A stretch of DNA of 64,000 nt from Paenibacillus sp. FSL R7-0345 (GCF_038595055.1 NZ_CP152002.1:3144501-3208500), one strand, 5' to 3'. Shown: positions 32,947 to 41,987, counted from the stretch's first letter. Notes: generated by a model not told the origin, from the sequence alone. Program-made: numbers and translations.

Positions 32947-35442
32947 ATGAAACAGCTTCCGATTATGCAGGTGCTTCCTGATCTAAAACAAATATTAAGC
33001 AATAACACGGCTGCCGTGCTGATCGCCGAGCCTGGTGCAGGGAAGACGACGGGAACGCCGCCTGCTTTTCTGGACGAGCCTTGGATGGCGGGCAAAACCA
33101 TATTAATGCTGGAGCCGAGAAGACTGGCTGCCCGCTCGGCAGCTGTATATATGGCTGCCTGCCTTGGAGAACAAGTAGGGCAGACTGTCGGCTACCGGAT
33201 GCGGATGGACAGTAAAGTAAGCAGACATACACGTATTACCGTCGTTACCGAAGGTGTCCTGACGCGGATGCTACAGAGTGATCCGTCACTGGGCGATACA
33301 GGGCTGGTTATTTTTGACGAATTCCATGAGCGGAGCCTCCATGCCGATCTTGGCCTGGCGCTGGCCCTTGAGGCACAGACCGTGCTGCGGGATGATCTGC
33401 GGATTCTGATCATGTCGGCTACGCTGGATGCGGAGCGGGTATCGGCTTTGCTCGGCGGAGCAGCCATCGTGGATTGCCCGGGGAGGACATTCCCGGTAGA
33501 GACGGTTTATGCGCCTGGCGGGGACGGTGCGGTGCTCGAACAAGCTGCAGCCTCTGCTGTACGCCGTGCCCTGGCTGAGCAGCCGGGCGATGTGCTGGTG
33601 TTCCTGCCGGGAGAGCGGGAGATCCGCCGGACGCAGCGCGAGCTTGACGGCGGCAGCCTGCCGGCGGGCACAGTCCTGCGGCCGCTGTATGGCCAGCTCC
33701 CGCAGGCGCAGCAGGATGCTGCGGTGGCTCCCGCTGTGCCCGGCCAGCGTAAGGTTGTGCTGGCGACCTCGATTGCCGAGACGAGCCTGACGATTGAAGG
33801 GGTGCGCACGGTAATCGATACCGGCCTGCGGCGCACCCAGGTGTTTTCGCCGCGCACGGGGATGCCGCGGCTCACGACCGTGCCGGTCTCCAAGGCATCG
33901 GCCGACCAGCGGCGCGGCCGGGCAGGCCGGACAGCGCCCGGAGTCTGCTACAGGCTCTGGAGCAGGGAGGAGCATGCCCGGCTGCCGGACGACAATGTGC
34001 CGGAAATGCTCGAGGCCGATCTGGCGCAGCTCGCCCTGGAGCTGGCACTGTGGGGCGTGCCGGGTCCCGCCGCGCTGCCTTGGCTGGACCCGCCGCCCGC
34101 TGCGCCTTACGCGCAGGGCACGGCGCTGCTGCGCCAGCTCGGCGCGCTGGACGCCGGCGGCGCCATTACGCCGCACGGCCGCAGCATGGCCGCACTTGGC
34201 GCACACCCGCGCGCCGCGCATATGCTGCTGCGCGCGGCTCTGCTTGGCGAAGCGCCGCTTGCCTGCCGGCTGGCGGCGCTGCTGCAGGAGCGGGACCTGT
34301 TCAAGGGTCCCGCAGGCCAGGGCAGCGACATCACGCTACGCGTGGAGGCGCTGCTTGCCTTTGAGCGCTCCGGCGTGAGCGGGAGCGCGGACCCGGCGGC
34401 TCTGCGCGCGGTGCAGCGCGAGAGCCGGAATCTCCTGGCGCAGCTGAAGGCAGCGCCGGGGGCAGTGCCCGGCGACCTCAGCCGCATAGGCCTGCTGTTG
34501 TCGTTCGCCTACCCTGACCGGGTAGGGCAGAAACGCGGCGACGGCGCGTTTCTGCTGTCCGGCGGCCGGGGGGCGGCGTTGGCCGAGGGGCAGCCGCTGG
34601 CCCGCTCGGCCTACATCGTTGCCGCCGGCGTGGATGACCGCGCCGGGCAGGGACGGATTCTGCTGGCGGCTGACCTGCCAGAGGGAGAGCTGCTCAAGCA
34701 TCACGCAGACAGCCTGACCGAAGAACGGGCTGTCTTCTGGGACAAAGAAAGCGGAAGCGTGAAGGCGCACCGCCGGACGATGTTCGGTGCACTGGTATTA
34801 AAAGAAACGACACATGAGCGGCCGGATGCGGACGAAATTGAGGAAGTATTGCTATCCGTTATTGCTGATGAAGGATTGGATATGCTGCCGTGGGAAAAAG
34901 GATCGGCGCAGCTGCGTCAGCGGATGGCTTTTATGCACGCGGTCAGGAAGGACTGGCCCGATGTCTCTGATGAAGCATTGCTGGCGACCCTGGACGAATG
35001 GCTGCGCCCATATCTGCAGGGTATGCGCAATCTGCGGGACCTGCAGCGTCTGCCGCTGTCCAAAGCGCTGGAAGGGATGCTGGACTGGAACAGCCGGCAG
35101 ACGCTTGACCGTGAAGCGCCGACACATATTACGGTACCCAGCGGGTCACGCGTGCCGCTTGACTACAGCAATCCTGGCTCGCCTGTATTAGCGGTAAGAT
35201 TGCAGGAGATGTTCGGCCAGGTGGATACGCCGCGGATCGGAATGGGACAAGTCCCCGTGCTGCTCCACCTGCTCTCGCCGGCAAGACGGCCGATGCAGGT
35301 CACCGCAGATTTGGGCAGCTTCTGGCGCAGCACTTATTTTGAGGTTAAAAAGGATCTCAAAGGACGTTACCCCAAGCACTACTGGCCCGATGATCCCCTG
35401 CAGGCGGAGGCTACCAGCCGGACACGGCCAAAGAATAAATAA
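32947..35442 (+). CDS. hrpB: ATP-dependent helicase HrpB
   Basis: 831 residues from ATG 32947 (GGAGAT upstream). DEAH/RHA-type helicase: Walker A EPGAGKTT (~residue 27), motif II in the variant DEFHERS form (~123), SATLD motif III, QRRGRAGRTAPG motif VI, helicase-associated domain and HrpB C-terminal domain (LRQRMAFMHAVRKDWPDVS). RNA target unknown. The stretch 33.9-34.65 kb is extremely GC-rich compared with the flanks, giving long false frames on other strands. Confidence 0.92.
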   Translation: MKQLPIMQVLPDLKQILSNNTAAVLIAEPGAGKTTGTPPAFLDEPWMAGKTILMLEPRRLAARSAAVYMAACLGEQVGQTVGYRMRMDSKVSRHTRITVVTEGVLTRMLQSDPSLGDTGLVIFDEFHERSLHADLGLALALEAQTVLRDDLRILIMSATLDAERVSALLGGAAIVDCPGRTFPVETVYAPGGDGAVLEQAAASAVRRALAEQPGDVLVFLPGEREIRRTQRELDGGSLPAGTVLRPLYGQLPQAQQDAAVAPAVPGQRKVVLATSIAETSLTIEGVRTVIDTGLRRTQVFSPRTGMPRLTTVPVSKASADQRRGRAGRTAPGVCYRLWSREEHARLPDDNVPEMLEADLAQLALELALWGVPGPAALPWLDPPPAAPYAQGTALLRQLGALDAGGAITPHGRSMAALGAHPRAAHMLLRAALLGEAPLACRLAALLQERDLFKGPAGQGSDITLRVEALLAFERSGVSGSADPAALRAVQRESRNLLAQLKAAPGAVPGDLSRIGLLLSFAYPDRVGQKRGDGAFLLSGGRGAALAEGQPLARSAYIVAAGVDDRAGQGRILLAADLPEGELLKHHADSLTEERAVFWDKESGSVKAHRRTMFGALVLKETTHERPDADEIEEVLLSVIADEGLDMLPWEKGSAQLRQRMAFMHAVRKDWPDVSDEALLATLDEWLRPYLQGMRNLRDLQRLPLSKALEGMLDWNSRQTLDREAPTHITVPSGSRVPLDYSNPGSPVLAVRLQEMFGQVDTPRIGMGQVPVLLHLLSPARRPMQVTADLGSFWRSTYFEVKKDLKGRYPKHYWPDDPLQAEATSRTRPKNK

Positions 35443-35648
35443 TCTGTAGAGATGATTTCAACAGCTAAAGCATCTGCAGAATTCAGCTGCGATTAGAGTA
35501 AATGATTAGTATGGGTAAGGACATAGAAGCGGCTGGTAGTGCAACCATTCTGTTTTTCTGGAGCAACTGCCCTCCCTCATGGTAAAAACTCGATCGAATC
35601 AATATGCTAAGTGGAAATTTGCTATCTAATTCTCCGGGAAACCCTTTA

Positions 35649-35793
35649 AGTGGACAACTAAATGGAAAAACGTCACTTAGTTTCGCCGAAATTGCTCTCA
35701 TAGCGGTAAATGGCCTGAATTAAGTGGCGTTTTTCCAACTAGCGGCCGCAAAAGCGGGAAAACACAGGAATTAAGTGCCGAAAATCCAACTAG
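35649..35793. repeat. Cluster of AAGTGRCGTTTTTCCA-type intergenic repeats
   Basis: TGGAAAAACGTCACTTAG (from 35653), its inverted partner AATTAAGTGGCGTTTTTCCAACTAG (35719-35743) and a diverged direct copy GAATTAAGTGCCGAAAATCCAACTAG (35768-35793). Same family as the element at 13803-13936. They fill the otherwise gene-free stretch 35443-36011. Confidence 0.65.
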
Positions 35794-36011
35794 ATAGCTT
35801 GAACCTATAAATTTAAGCTAAGGAAAGCGGCCGGAAGTCCAAATATTCTCTGTAGACACAGCCACACAGGATATCAATAGTAATAATAGTAGAACTGCAG
35901 GTTCTCTCTATGTAGCCCCCTTATAAATGTTATCCCGCTCCCGTGTATTGTTTGACCGCTCGTTTAAAGGGTAATAATGTAGCGAACGACAATTACAAAG
36001 GAGGGCTTCAA

Positions 36012-36671
36012 GTGACTACCAAAAAAATCGTAGGAATCTTTGATACGGAACAAGAAGCAACCAGAGCAATTGAAGATCTGCAGAGCAAGGGTATCAGCAA
36101 CGATGAAATTTCAATTATTACCCGGGACCGTGATGAATTACAAAGCATTTCTGAAGATACAGGTACTATGGCACCGGAAGGTGTAGCAACCGGAGCAGCA
36201 ACAGGCGGCGTAGTCGGCGGGGTTGCAGGATTGCTTGCCGGAATCGGAGCGCTGGCCATACCTGGTATTGGACCGATTCTCGCAGCCGGACCGATTGTGG
36301 CTACACTGACAGGTGCAGCTATCGGTGCAGGAGCGGGCGGACTTGTCGGCGGTCTGATTGGACTGGGCATTCCGGAGGAAGAAGCGCGTGAATATGAAGG
36401 TTATGTCGACAACGGGAAAATCCTCGTTCTGGTCGATGATAACGGCAGAGGGCATGACATTCATGATATCTTCCGCGGTAACCGTTCATTGAACGCCAGC
36501 CGTTATGACACTATTTATAATGCCGATACTACAAGAGACACGCTGGCTGACAGAGGGGCTACTAACCCTGATCTCACACCAGATGATACAGCAGTAGGCA
36601 ACACGCTGGGCAACAGAGGTTCAATGAATGCCGGCAGCGACCCGGATCTTTACAACCGTAACCGGATGTAA
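36012..36671 (+). CDS. General-stress-protein-17M-like Gly-rich protein
   Basis: 219 residues from GTG 36012 (AAAGGAGGG upstream). An N-terminal fold typical of the GSP17M/YflT family (KKIVGIFDTEQEATRAIEDL, EISIITRD) is followed by a Gly/Ala-rich hydrophobic hairpin (~residues 60-125; GVVGGVAGLLAGIGALAIPG, GAGGLVGGLIGLGIPEEEA), then a polar, repeat-like tail with Asn/Asp/Arg. Possibly membrane-associated and stress-induced; function unknown. Confidence 0.8.
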   Translation: MTTKKIVGIFDTEQEATRAIEDLQSKGISNDEISIITRDRDELQSISEDTGTMAPEGVATGAATGGVVGGVAGLLAGIGALAIPGIGPILAAGPIVATLTGAAIGAGAGGLVGGLIGLGIPEEEAREYEGYVDNGKILVLVDDNGRGHDIHDIFRGNRSLNASRYDTIYNADTTRDTLADRGATNPDLTPDDTAVGNTLGNRGSMNAGSDPDLYNRNRM

Positions 36672-36749
36672 CCGGAATCTTATTATAATGTAATTCAGGG
36701 CTGGAGACCGGCCAAACCGCTCAGCCAAATGAATAGAAGATAGTAACAA

Positions 36750-36795
36750 GACTGCATTTTCGGGATCTTAACCGGGATGCAGTCTGTTCTTTTTT
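36750..36795 (+). terminator. Rho-independent terminator
   Basis: GACTGCAT...CGG/CCG...ATGCAGTC stem followed by TGTTCTTTTTT. Confidence 0.85.
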
Positions 36796-36867
36796 AAACC
36801 GCTGCTCTTTTCCGGAAAAGATTTGTCTATTGCATCCGCAATTTTTTTTTTGATTCTAGTATTTAAA

Positions 36868-36887
36868 CATGTGAAAAATTCATAATA
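36868..36887. repeat. TATGAAAAATTCATA-type palindrome, copy 2
   Basis: CATGTGAAAAATTCATAATA; one base from the perfect palindrome of copy 1. It lies in the long gene-free stretch 36672-37526. Confidence 0.5.
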
Positions 36888-37197
36888 ACGGTTCATGCAA
36901 TATTTTATTCCAATAAAAGCCATTGATAGAACAGAACAGAGAAATTTTTTCGCTGAGCTTTTTCATTCACTGGACTCTTCATTCGTAGGGCTCTTTCATT
37001 TTCTGTTTGCTCCACGCAACAAGGAATCAAGGATTAATGAAGCTCAATGAGGAACAGGCCGGGCAGCTCATCTTTCAGCTTTTCCCCAAAGGTCATCCCG
37101 ACAAATTCCTATCCCCCAAACCCAACCCGAGCTAATGTAGCCTACCGCTAGTACTCGTGCTTTTTAACCTCCTTATTCTATTAAATTCATAATTCAA

Positions 37198-37217
37198 CAT
37201 ATGAAAAATTCACAATA
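37198..37217. repeat. TATGAAAAATTCATA-type palindrome, copy 3
   Basis: CATATGAAAAATTCACAATA. Downstream bases (CCCGCAT...ACAGCAC) also resemble those after copy 1, suggesting a longer diverged repeat of about 80 bases. Confidence 0.5.
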
Positions 37218-37330
37218 AAAGATCATTGACCCTTTCCACGTACACCCCGCATCCATACCGCTACAGCACACAGTCACCCACCCAAGCAACCGCCAACCAG
37301 GAAAAAGTGAAAGATCTTAGCCCGACTAAT

Positions 37331-37410
37331 ACTCAACCGCTCTAATAGTCACTCAACCGCTCTAATAGTCACTGGACCACTCAAGTAATGACTCAACAGC
37401 CCAAGTTTTC
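37331..37410. repeat. 20-base tandem repeat, two perfect and two degenerate copies
   Basis: ACTCAACCGCTCTAATAGTC at 37331 and 37351, then ACTGGACCACTCAAGTAATG (37371) and ACTCAACAGCCCAAGTTTTC (37391). Non-coding, 120 bases before the RTP-like gene. Confidence 0.8.
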
Positions 37411-37483
37411 CTCAGCATACAACCCGACAATTTCAAATTATGAAAATAGAGAAATAGACGATATACTAGAGTTAATTAATCTG

Positions 37484-37503
37484 GCTAACGTTATAGCGTT
37501 GGC
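37484..37503. promoter_or_regulatory. Imperfect palindrome in front of the RTP-like gene
   Basis: GCTAACGTTATAGCGTTGGC pairs at 8 of 10 positions and ends 23 bases before the start codon. Its position fits an autoregulatory operator or a Ter-like binding site for the encoded dimeric winged-helix protein. Confidence 0.45.
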
Positions 37504-37526
37504 GGATGAGTAACAGGAGGGATAGC

Positions 37527-37886
37527 ATGGCTTTTATGATCGCCCAGCGGGCATTTATTAAGGTGTATCTGATTACGTTGGTGGAGCAGCATAAGGGATA
37601 TGGCTATCAGATGCTGGAGGATTTAAGGAGGGATTTCAAAGCCCACGGCTATTCGCCTCCCCAGAGTGAGGTATACCGTGCCCTGCATGAGCTGGTGCAG
37701 CAAGGGATTTTGTACCGTACCAAGCAGCTCAAGGGGAATGATCCCAAGGTCGATTTTCAGGAAATCGTCCTTTATCACTTCACGGCAGACGGGGAGGAGA
37801 AAGCCAAGCTGTACAAAAAACAAGTGAAAACAGATCTGGACCGCTGTTTAGGCATCCTAAACAAAGCGGTCGCAGATAATTATTAA
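37527..37886 (+). CDS. rtp: Replication terminator protein (RTP) homologue
   Basis: 119 residues from ATG 37527 (AGGAGGG upstream). Recalled Bacillus subtilis RTP (122 residues) aligns along the whole length: QRAFIKVYLIT versus QRAFLKLYMIT, SEVYRALHELVQQGIL versus TEVYRSLHELLDDGIL, KLYKKQVKTDLDRC versus KLYKKQLKVELDRC. RTP is a winged-helix dimer that binds Ter sites and stops replication forks in a polar way; it is distantly related to PadR regulators. The long C-terminal dimerisation helix is present. It may instead be a PadR-like repressor; no Bacillus-type Ter sequence was recognised in the window. It overlaps the convergent DksA-like gene by 4 bases. Confidence 0.8.
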   Translation: MAFMIAQRAFIKVYLITLVEQHKGYGYQMLEDLRRDFKAHGYSPPQSEVYRALHELVQQGILYRTKQLKGNDPKVDFQEIVLYHFTADGEEKAKLYKKQVKTDLDRCLGILNKAVADNY

Positions 37887-38452
37887 TCGCGGGAATCCTG
37901 ATCGTCGACATCCTGGCCGGGAAGCGGTACCGGTGAGCTTGCACTGCCGTAATCTTCTACGGCTTCCCAGGCGTCAGCATCATCGAATCTTCCGCTATGC
38001 TCCTGACGGTTCTCGCCGGCTCCGGAAGGCGGAGGGGTCATTACCTGCTCTTCAACCGGGCGGTCGTCTGCTGAGCCGCGTCCTGGTACATGCTCTACGG
38101 CGTATGGCGTATATGGAATGGCCTCGAGGCGTTCATAGGGGATTTCCTCATTGCTGATGACGCAGATCCCGTAGGTACCATCTTCCATCCGCTGCAGCGC
38201 AGCTTCAATATCTTCCAGCTCATCTCTGAGCGCATTATTAATACCAAGATCACGGCTTCTTTCAAAGGCTTCGGTGCCTGAATCCGCAGGGTGGTTGTCA
38301 ACAGTCGACAATTCTCCGGTCGATACCCGGAGCGAATCGCCAAGCAGGCTGTTTTCTTCATCATTATCTGCAAAATGCTGCTCCAGCTCCTGTCTGCGCT
38401 CTTCCAGCGCTTTTTTGAGCGTAGCCAGCTGTTGATCTGTTAAGTGGCTCAT
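37883..38452 (-). CDS. DksA/TraR-type (YteA-like) protein with a degenerate zinc finger
   Basis: 189 residues. N-terminal coiled coil (LATLKKALEERRQELEQHF), the DNHPAD and EAFERSRDLG blocks and ALQRMEDGTYGIC match the YteA/YocK branch of the DksA/TraR family. The usual C4 zinc finger (CxxC...C..C) is reduced to one Cys: GICVISNEEIPYERLEAIP, then YAVEHV. Zinc binding is therefore unlikely. The tail is acidic and Pro-rich. AAAGGAAG precedes the ATG. In Bacillus such proteins are stress or sporulation-linked; mechanism unknown. Confidence 0.85.
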   Translation of the reverse strand: MSHLTDQQLATLKKALEERRQELEQHFADNDEENSLLGDSLRVSTGELSTVDNHPADSGTEAFERSRDLGINNALRDELEDIEAALQRMEDGTYGICVISNEEIPYERLEAIPYTPYAVEHVPGRGSADDRPVEEQVMTPPPSGAGENRQEHSGRFDDADAWEAVEDYGSASSPVPLPGQDVDDQDSRD

Positions 38453-38651
38453 AGTTTGATCTTCCTTTCGGCATTTAGGGTAGTTTTATTGTCGTAATCT
38501 TCCTTACCCTATTCATCGAACAGGCAATCAGCGGGAATCAGCGGGAGCTGTGAAGCGGGAAAGTGCAACTTTAGTGATATTTTCAACCCGCTTTCCGCCT
38601 GATATAATGATTACTGCCAAAGAACATAGACAAAGCATGGAGGTCACAGCA

Positions 38652-39032
38652 ATGGACGAACATATGAAACGCAGACTGGATAAACAAAGAAAGCTGTTTA
38701 GCCAACTCGGTATTACTCTCGATGCACTCACCATACATGAGAAGGAATTCAGCATGAAGCTCCGCGGTTACGATGCTGAAGAGGTGGATACTTTTTTGGA
38801 TAGCGTGATTAAGGACTACGAACGTTTTTATGCCACAATAGCCGATCTGATGGATAAATGGCAGGAGCAGCAGCTGGAGCTGCGTGATTTGAAGGAGCAG
38901 AATCTGGCTGCTGCTGCCCCGGCGCCTGTAATCCGGGGAATTGACCCGCAGGATCTTGAGGAAATTGTGATCAGGCTGGAGGGCAATCTGCGCCAGTTAA
39001 AGGACAGAATTCCGCGTATAGAGAAATATTAA
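38652..39032 (+). CDS. DivIVA/GpsB-like protein
   Basis: 126 residues from ATG 38652 (TGGAGG upstream). It has the DivIVA-domain pattern LTIHEKEFSMKLRGYDAEEVDTFLD followed by a coiled coil (DYERFYATIADLMDKWQEQQ) and a second short helix at the C-terminus, the layout of GpsB/DivIVA-type division and cell-wall proteins. The N-terminal MKRRLDKQRKLFSQLG extension is unusual. Shorter than DivIVA (~160-170), longer than GpsB (~100). Confidence 0.8.
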   Translation: MDEHMKRRLDKQRKLFSQLGITLDALTIHEKEFSMKLRGYDAEEVDTFLDSVIKDYERFYATIADLMDKWQEQQLELRDLKEQNLAAAAPAPVIRGIDPQDLEEIVIRLEGNLRQLKDRIPRIEKY

Positions 39033-39075
39033 TAATAATCTGCAGGTCCACCCGCAATCTTTTTAATATGAGTAC

Positions 39076-39112
39076 CAGCGTCAGCAGGCAAATGCTTGTT
39101 TGACGCTGTTTT
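39076..39112 (+). terminator. Probable terminator after the DivIVA-like gene
   Basis: CAGCGTCA...TGACGCTG with inner GCA/TGC pairs, then TTTTC. Confidence 0.65.
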
Positions 39113-39168
39113 CATCGTTTACAATGAAATGGATAGAATCATATCCTGTCAGGGTGGAGGTTGAACTT

Positions 39169-41922
39169 GTGCTTACTAAGCAGCCTAGAAGTTTGAAGAT
39201 AAGCGGCAAAATAGCCACCGGCTATGTTGTAATTCTTGTTATGCTGGGTCTGTTTCTTGTTATTGTCTCCAGCAGGATCACTGATCTGGAGAAAGAGACG
39301 GTTTATTTAAGTGATCATGATATTGAAGTACACGAGCTTACATACCGGATTGAAAAGAATGTGCTGGATATGGAAACGGGACAAAGGGGTTATGCGCTCA
39401 CTGGAAACTCCAGCTACCTGGAGCCTTTTAACAACGGGCTGTCCGAGTGGACTGTTAATTACTCCAAGCTTAAGGCCCTTATAACCGATAATCCTGTCCA
39501 GATAGTTAACCTCGAAAGCATTAGACGTGATATTGAAAAATGGATTCAGGAAGCCGGACAGTACGTGGTTCAGCTGAAGCAGAGCGGACGGGATGAAGAG
39601 GTCGCGGTGTATTTCCAGAATGATTCCGGCAAGTCGGTGCTTGATTCGATCCGCACACAGTCGGATAATTTCCGCGATAATGAGCGCCAGCTGACCAATG
39701 ACCGGATTACCAGACTGAAGGACAGCAATCAGAAGCTGATCACTACAATGTACATTTTGTGGGCATTGGTGGCACTGCTGGCTTTACTTATTACCTACCT
39801 GCTCTCTTTAAGTATCGTGAAGCCGTTGCAGCATGTAATACAGGCTATTAACAGCATCGCTGACGGTGGCAATATGTCCGAGCGGATCAAAGCCAAAACG
39901 ATGGATGAAGTCTATGATCTTGGCGAAGCAACGAACAGATTGCTCGATAAGGTACAGGTGGACCAGTGGTGTTCGGAGCAGCTTGCTTCAACCTCGATTA
40001 TTTTGCAGGAAACGACGGATCTTGCGGTTATGAGCCGGACTTTTGTGAACAAACTGGCAACAACCTTTGAGATTCAATACGGGGCCATTTATGTCCTCGA
40101 TAAAGAGGATGCTTTCAAAAGATTGTATTCCTACGCCGGAAAAACAGATGCGGATACAGATACTCCTTACGGAGCTGCACGGATACGTCCGGGCGAAGGA
40201 CTAATCGGACAATGTGCTGTCGATAAGGAAGTCATGTTTGTCGGCAATCTGCCCGAGGATTATATCAGCATTAATTCCGGGCTTGGCCGGACTGCACCAA
40301 GATTTGCTGTCATTGCTCCGGTACTTTTTGATAACAAGACACTGGCTGTGGTGGAGTTCGCCTCCTTGACCAAATGGGCACCTCACCACGTGGAGCTATT
40401 GTATGAGCTGATCAAAGCTTTGGGTGTATCCCTCAATTCGGTTAGAACCCGGATGGAGGTACAGTCCCTTTACCAGGAGTCCCAAAGTATGAATGAGGAG
40501 CTTCAGGTACAATCTGAGGAGCTTCAGGTGCAGTCAGAGGAGCTTCAGGTACAGACGGAAGAACTGCAGAATCACACCAGTGAATTGATGAACCTGAACA
40601 GGGAGCTGGAGAATCAGAAGTCTGTTGCCGAAAATGCAGCTGCTGAGCTGGAAAAGTATAATAAGCAGCTGGAGCTTAGTTCGCGTTACAAAAGTGAATT
40701 TCTGGCCAATATGTCGCATGAGCTGCGCACTCCGCTTAATAGCATGCTGATCCTCTCACAGCTGCTCGTTGAGAACCGCAATCATTCGTTAACAGAAGAG
40801 GAGCTGGAATATGCCTCGGTTATCCATTCCTCCGGGAGTGATCTGCTGGCGATGATTAATGATATTCTGGATCTCTCCAAGGTTGAAGCCGGTAAAATGC
40901 TGGTCGAGATGGATGCCGTTAATCTTACCGAGCTGCCGGCGCTGCTTTCCGGTTATTTTGATAAAACAGCAGCTAAGCAGAAACTGGAGTATTCAGTACA
41001 TCTGGACGATAAAGTGCCGGATCTTTTCTTTACCGATGAAATGCGGATGCATCAGATTCTGCGTAATCTGCTGTCCAATGCCTTTAAATTTACCGAGCAG
41101 GGGTCTGTACGGGTACAAATCAGCTGTACTGAATATCAGCCTGATGAGGCGGACAGTGAGCCGCAGCAGATGGTGGCTTTTGCGGTTACCGATACGGGGA
41201 TTGGCATATCGGAAGCTAACCGGGAGCTGATATTTGAAGCATTCAGACAGGCCGACGGCACAACTGCCCGTAAATTCGGCGGTACGGGGCTGGGCTTGTC
41301 CATTTCCCTCCAGCTGGCCAAGCTGCTTGGCGGATATATTACACTGCAGAGCGAGGAAGGGAAAGGCAGCACGTTCACCTTGTATCTTCCGTACCTGCAG
41401 GAGGAGTCTGATCTTTCGCAGATTCCGCTGAGGTCATGGTATCCTGCAGCAGCGACAAGTGAGCGTAATGAAGCGGAGACATACAAGCAGGAGCAGGTTT
41501 TGAATGACCGCATGTTATTTGAAAAAGAATACGCCAGGCTGCAGGGCCGGACTGTACTGATTGTGGATGATGATCAGCGTAATATTTACGCCCTGGAGAA
41601 TGGCCTGATTCCTTATCAGATGAACGTTCTGACGGCACAGAATGGTTATGAATGCCTGCAGGCTGTCAGAGAGCATCCTGAGATCGATATTGTACTGCTG
41701 GATATTATGATGCCGAACCTGGACGGCTATGATACGCTCTCCATCATCCGCGAGGAGCTGCTTCTGCAGGATCTTCCAATAATTGCTGTCTCAGCCAAGA
41801 CCATGAAGGAAGACAGGGAGAAATGCCTTGCAGCCGGAGCTTCTGATTTTATTAGCAAACCGTTAGTTATGCAGGATGTCGTTACACGGATGTGCAGGCT
41901 GATCCGCCCCCAGGATACATAG
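39169..41922 (+). CDS. Hybrid sensor histidine kinase (CHASE3-HAMP-GAF-HisKA-HATPase-REC)
   Basis: 917 residues from GTG 39169 (GGAGG, 7-8 bases upstream). TM1 (~15-34), extracytoplasmic CHASE3-like domain (DMETGQRGYALTGN), TM2 (~190-212), HAMP (~213-265), GAF (~277-424), a coiled coil with heptads EELQVQS repeated three to four times (~440-505), HisKA with His in NMSHELRTPLNS (~516), HATPase with NLLSNAFKFT, DTGIGI and GTGLGLS, and a C-terminal receiver with Asp in LLDIMMPNLDGY (~844) and Lys in SAKTM. No partner gene adjacent; signal unknown. Such proteins feed multi-step phosphorelays or biofilm/sporulation control. Confidence 0.92.
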   Translation: MLTKQPRSLKISGKIATGYVVILVMLGLFLVIVSSRITDLEKETVYLSDHDIEVHELTYRIEKNVLDMETGQRGYALTGNSSYLEPFNNGLSEWTVNYSKLKALITDNPVQIVNLESIRRDIEKWIQEAGQYVVQLKQSGRDEEVAVYFQNDSGKSVLDSIRTQSDNFRDNERQLTNDRITRLKDSNQKLITTMYILWALVALLALLITYLLSLSIVKPLQHVIQAINSIADGGNMSERIKAKTMDEVYDLGEATNRLLDKVQVDQWCSEQLASTSIILQETTDLAVMSRTFVNKLATTFEIQYGAIYVLDKEDAFKRLYSYAGKTDADTDTPYGAARIRPGEGLIGQCAVDKEVMFVGNLPEDYISINSGLGRTAPRFAVIAPVLFDNKTLAVVEFASLTKWAPHHVELLYELIKALGVSLNSVRTRMEVQSLYQESQSMNEELQVQSEELQVQSEELQVQTEELQNHTSELMNLNRELENQKSVAENAAAELEKYNKQLELSSRYKSEFLANMSHELRTPLNSMLILSQLLVENRNHSLTEEELEYASVIHSSGSDLLAMINDILDLSKVEAGKMLVEMDAVNLTELPALLSGYFDKTAAKQKLEYSVHLDDKVPDLFFTDEMRMHQILRNLLSNAFKFTEQGSVRVQISCTEYQPDEADSEPQQMVAFAVTDTGIGISEANRELIFEAFRQADGTTARKFGGTGLGLSISLQLAKLLGGYITLQSEEGKGSTFTLYLPYLQEESDLSQIPLRSWYPAAATSERNEAETYKQEQVLNDRMLFEKEYARLQGRTVLIVDDDQRNIYALENGLIPYQMNVLTAQNGYECLQAVREHPEIDIVLLDIMMPNLDGYDTLSIIREELLLQDLPIIAVSAKTMKEDREKCLAAGASDFISKPLVMQDVVTRMCRLIRPQDT

Positions 41923-41957
41923 TCTAAACGCCCGGCTTGACTTTTCTAAAATTACCA

Positions 41958-41987
41958 TTGACGAAAACCGGGACTATGATTTATGAT
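41958..41987 (+). promoter_or_regulatory. SigA promoter of the glcT-EIIA-ptsG operon
   Basis: TTGACG, 18 bases, TATGAT; transcription would start about 25 bases before the antiterminator sequence. Confidence 0.65.

Noticed and set aside
36672..37526. Looked for a dif site or Bacillus-type Ter sites near the RTP-like gene
   Set aside because: No sequence resembling recalled dif (TATATTATGTAAACT end) or Ter (ATGTACTAAAT core) was seen.
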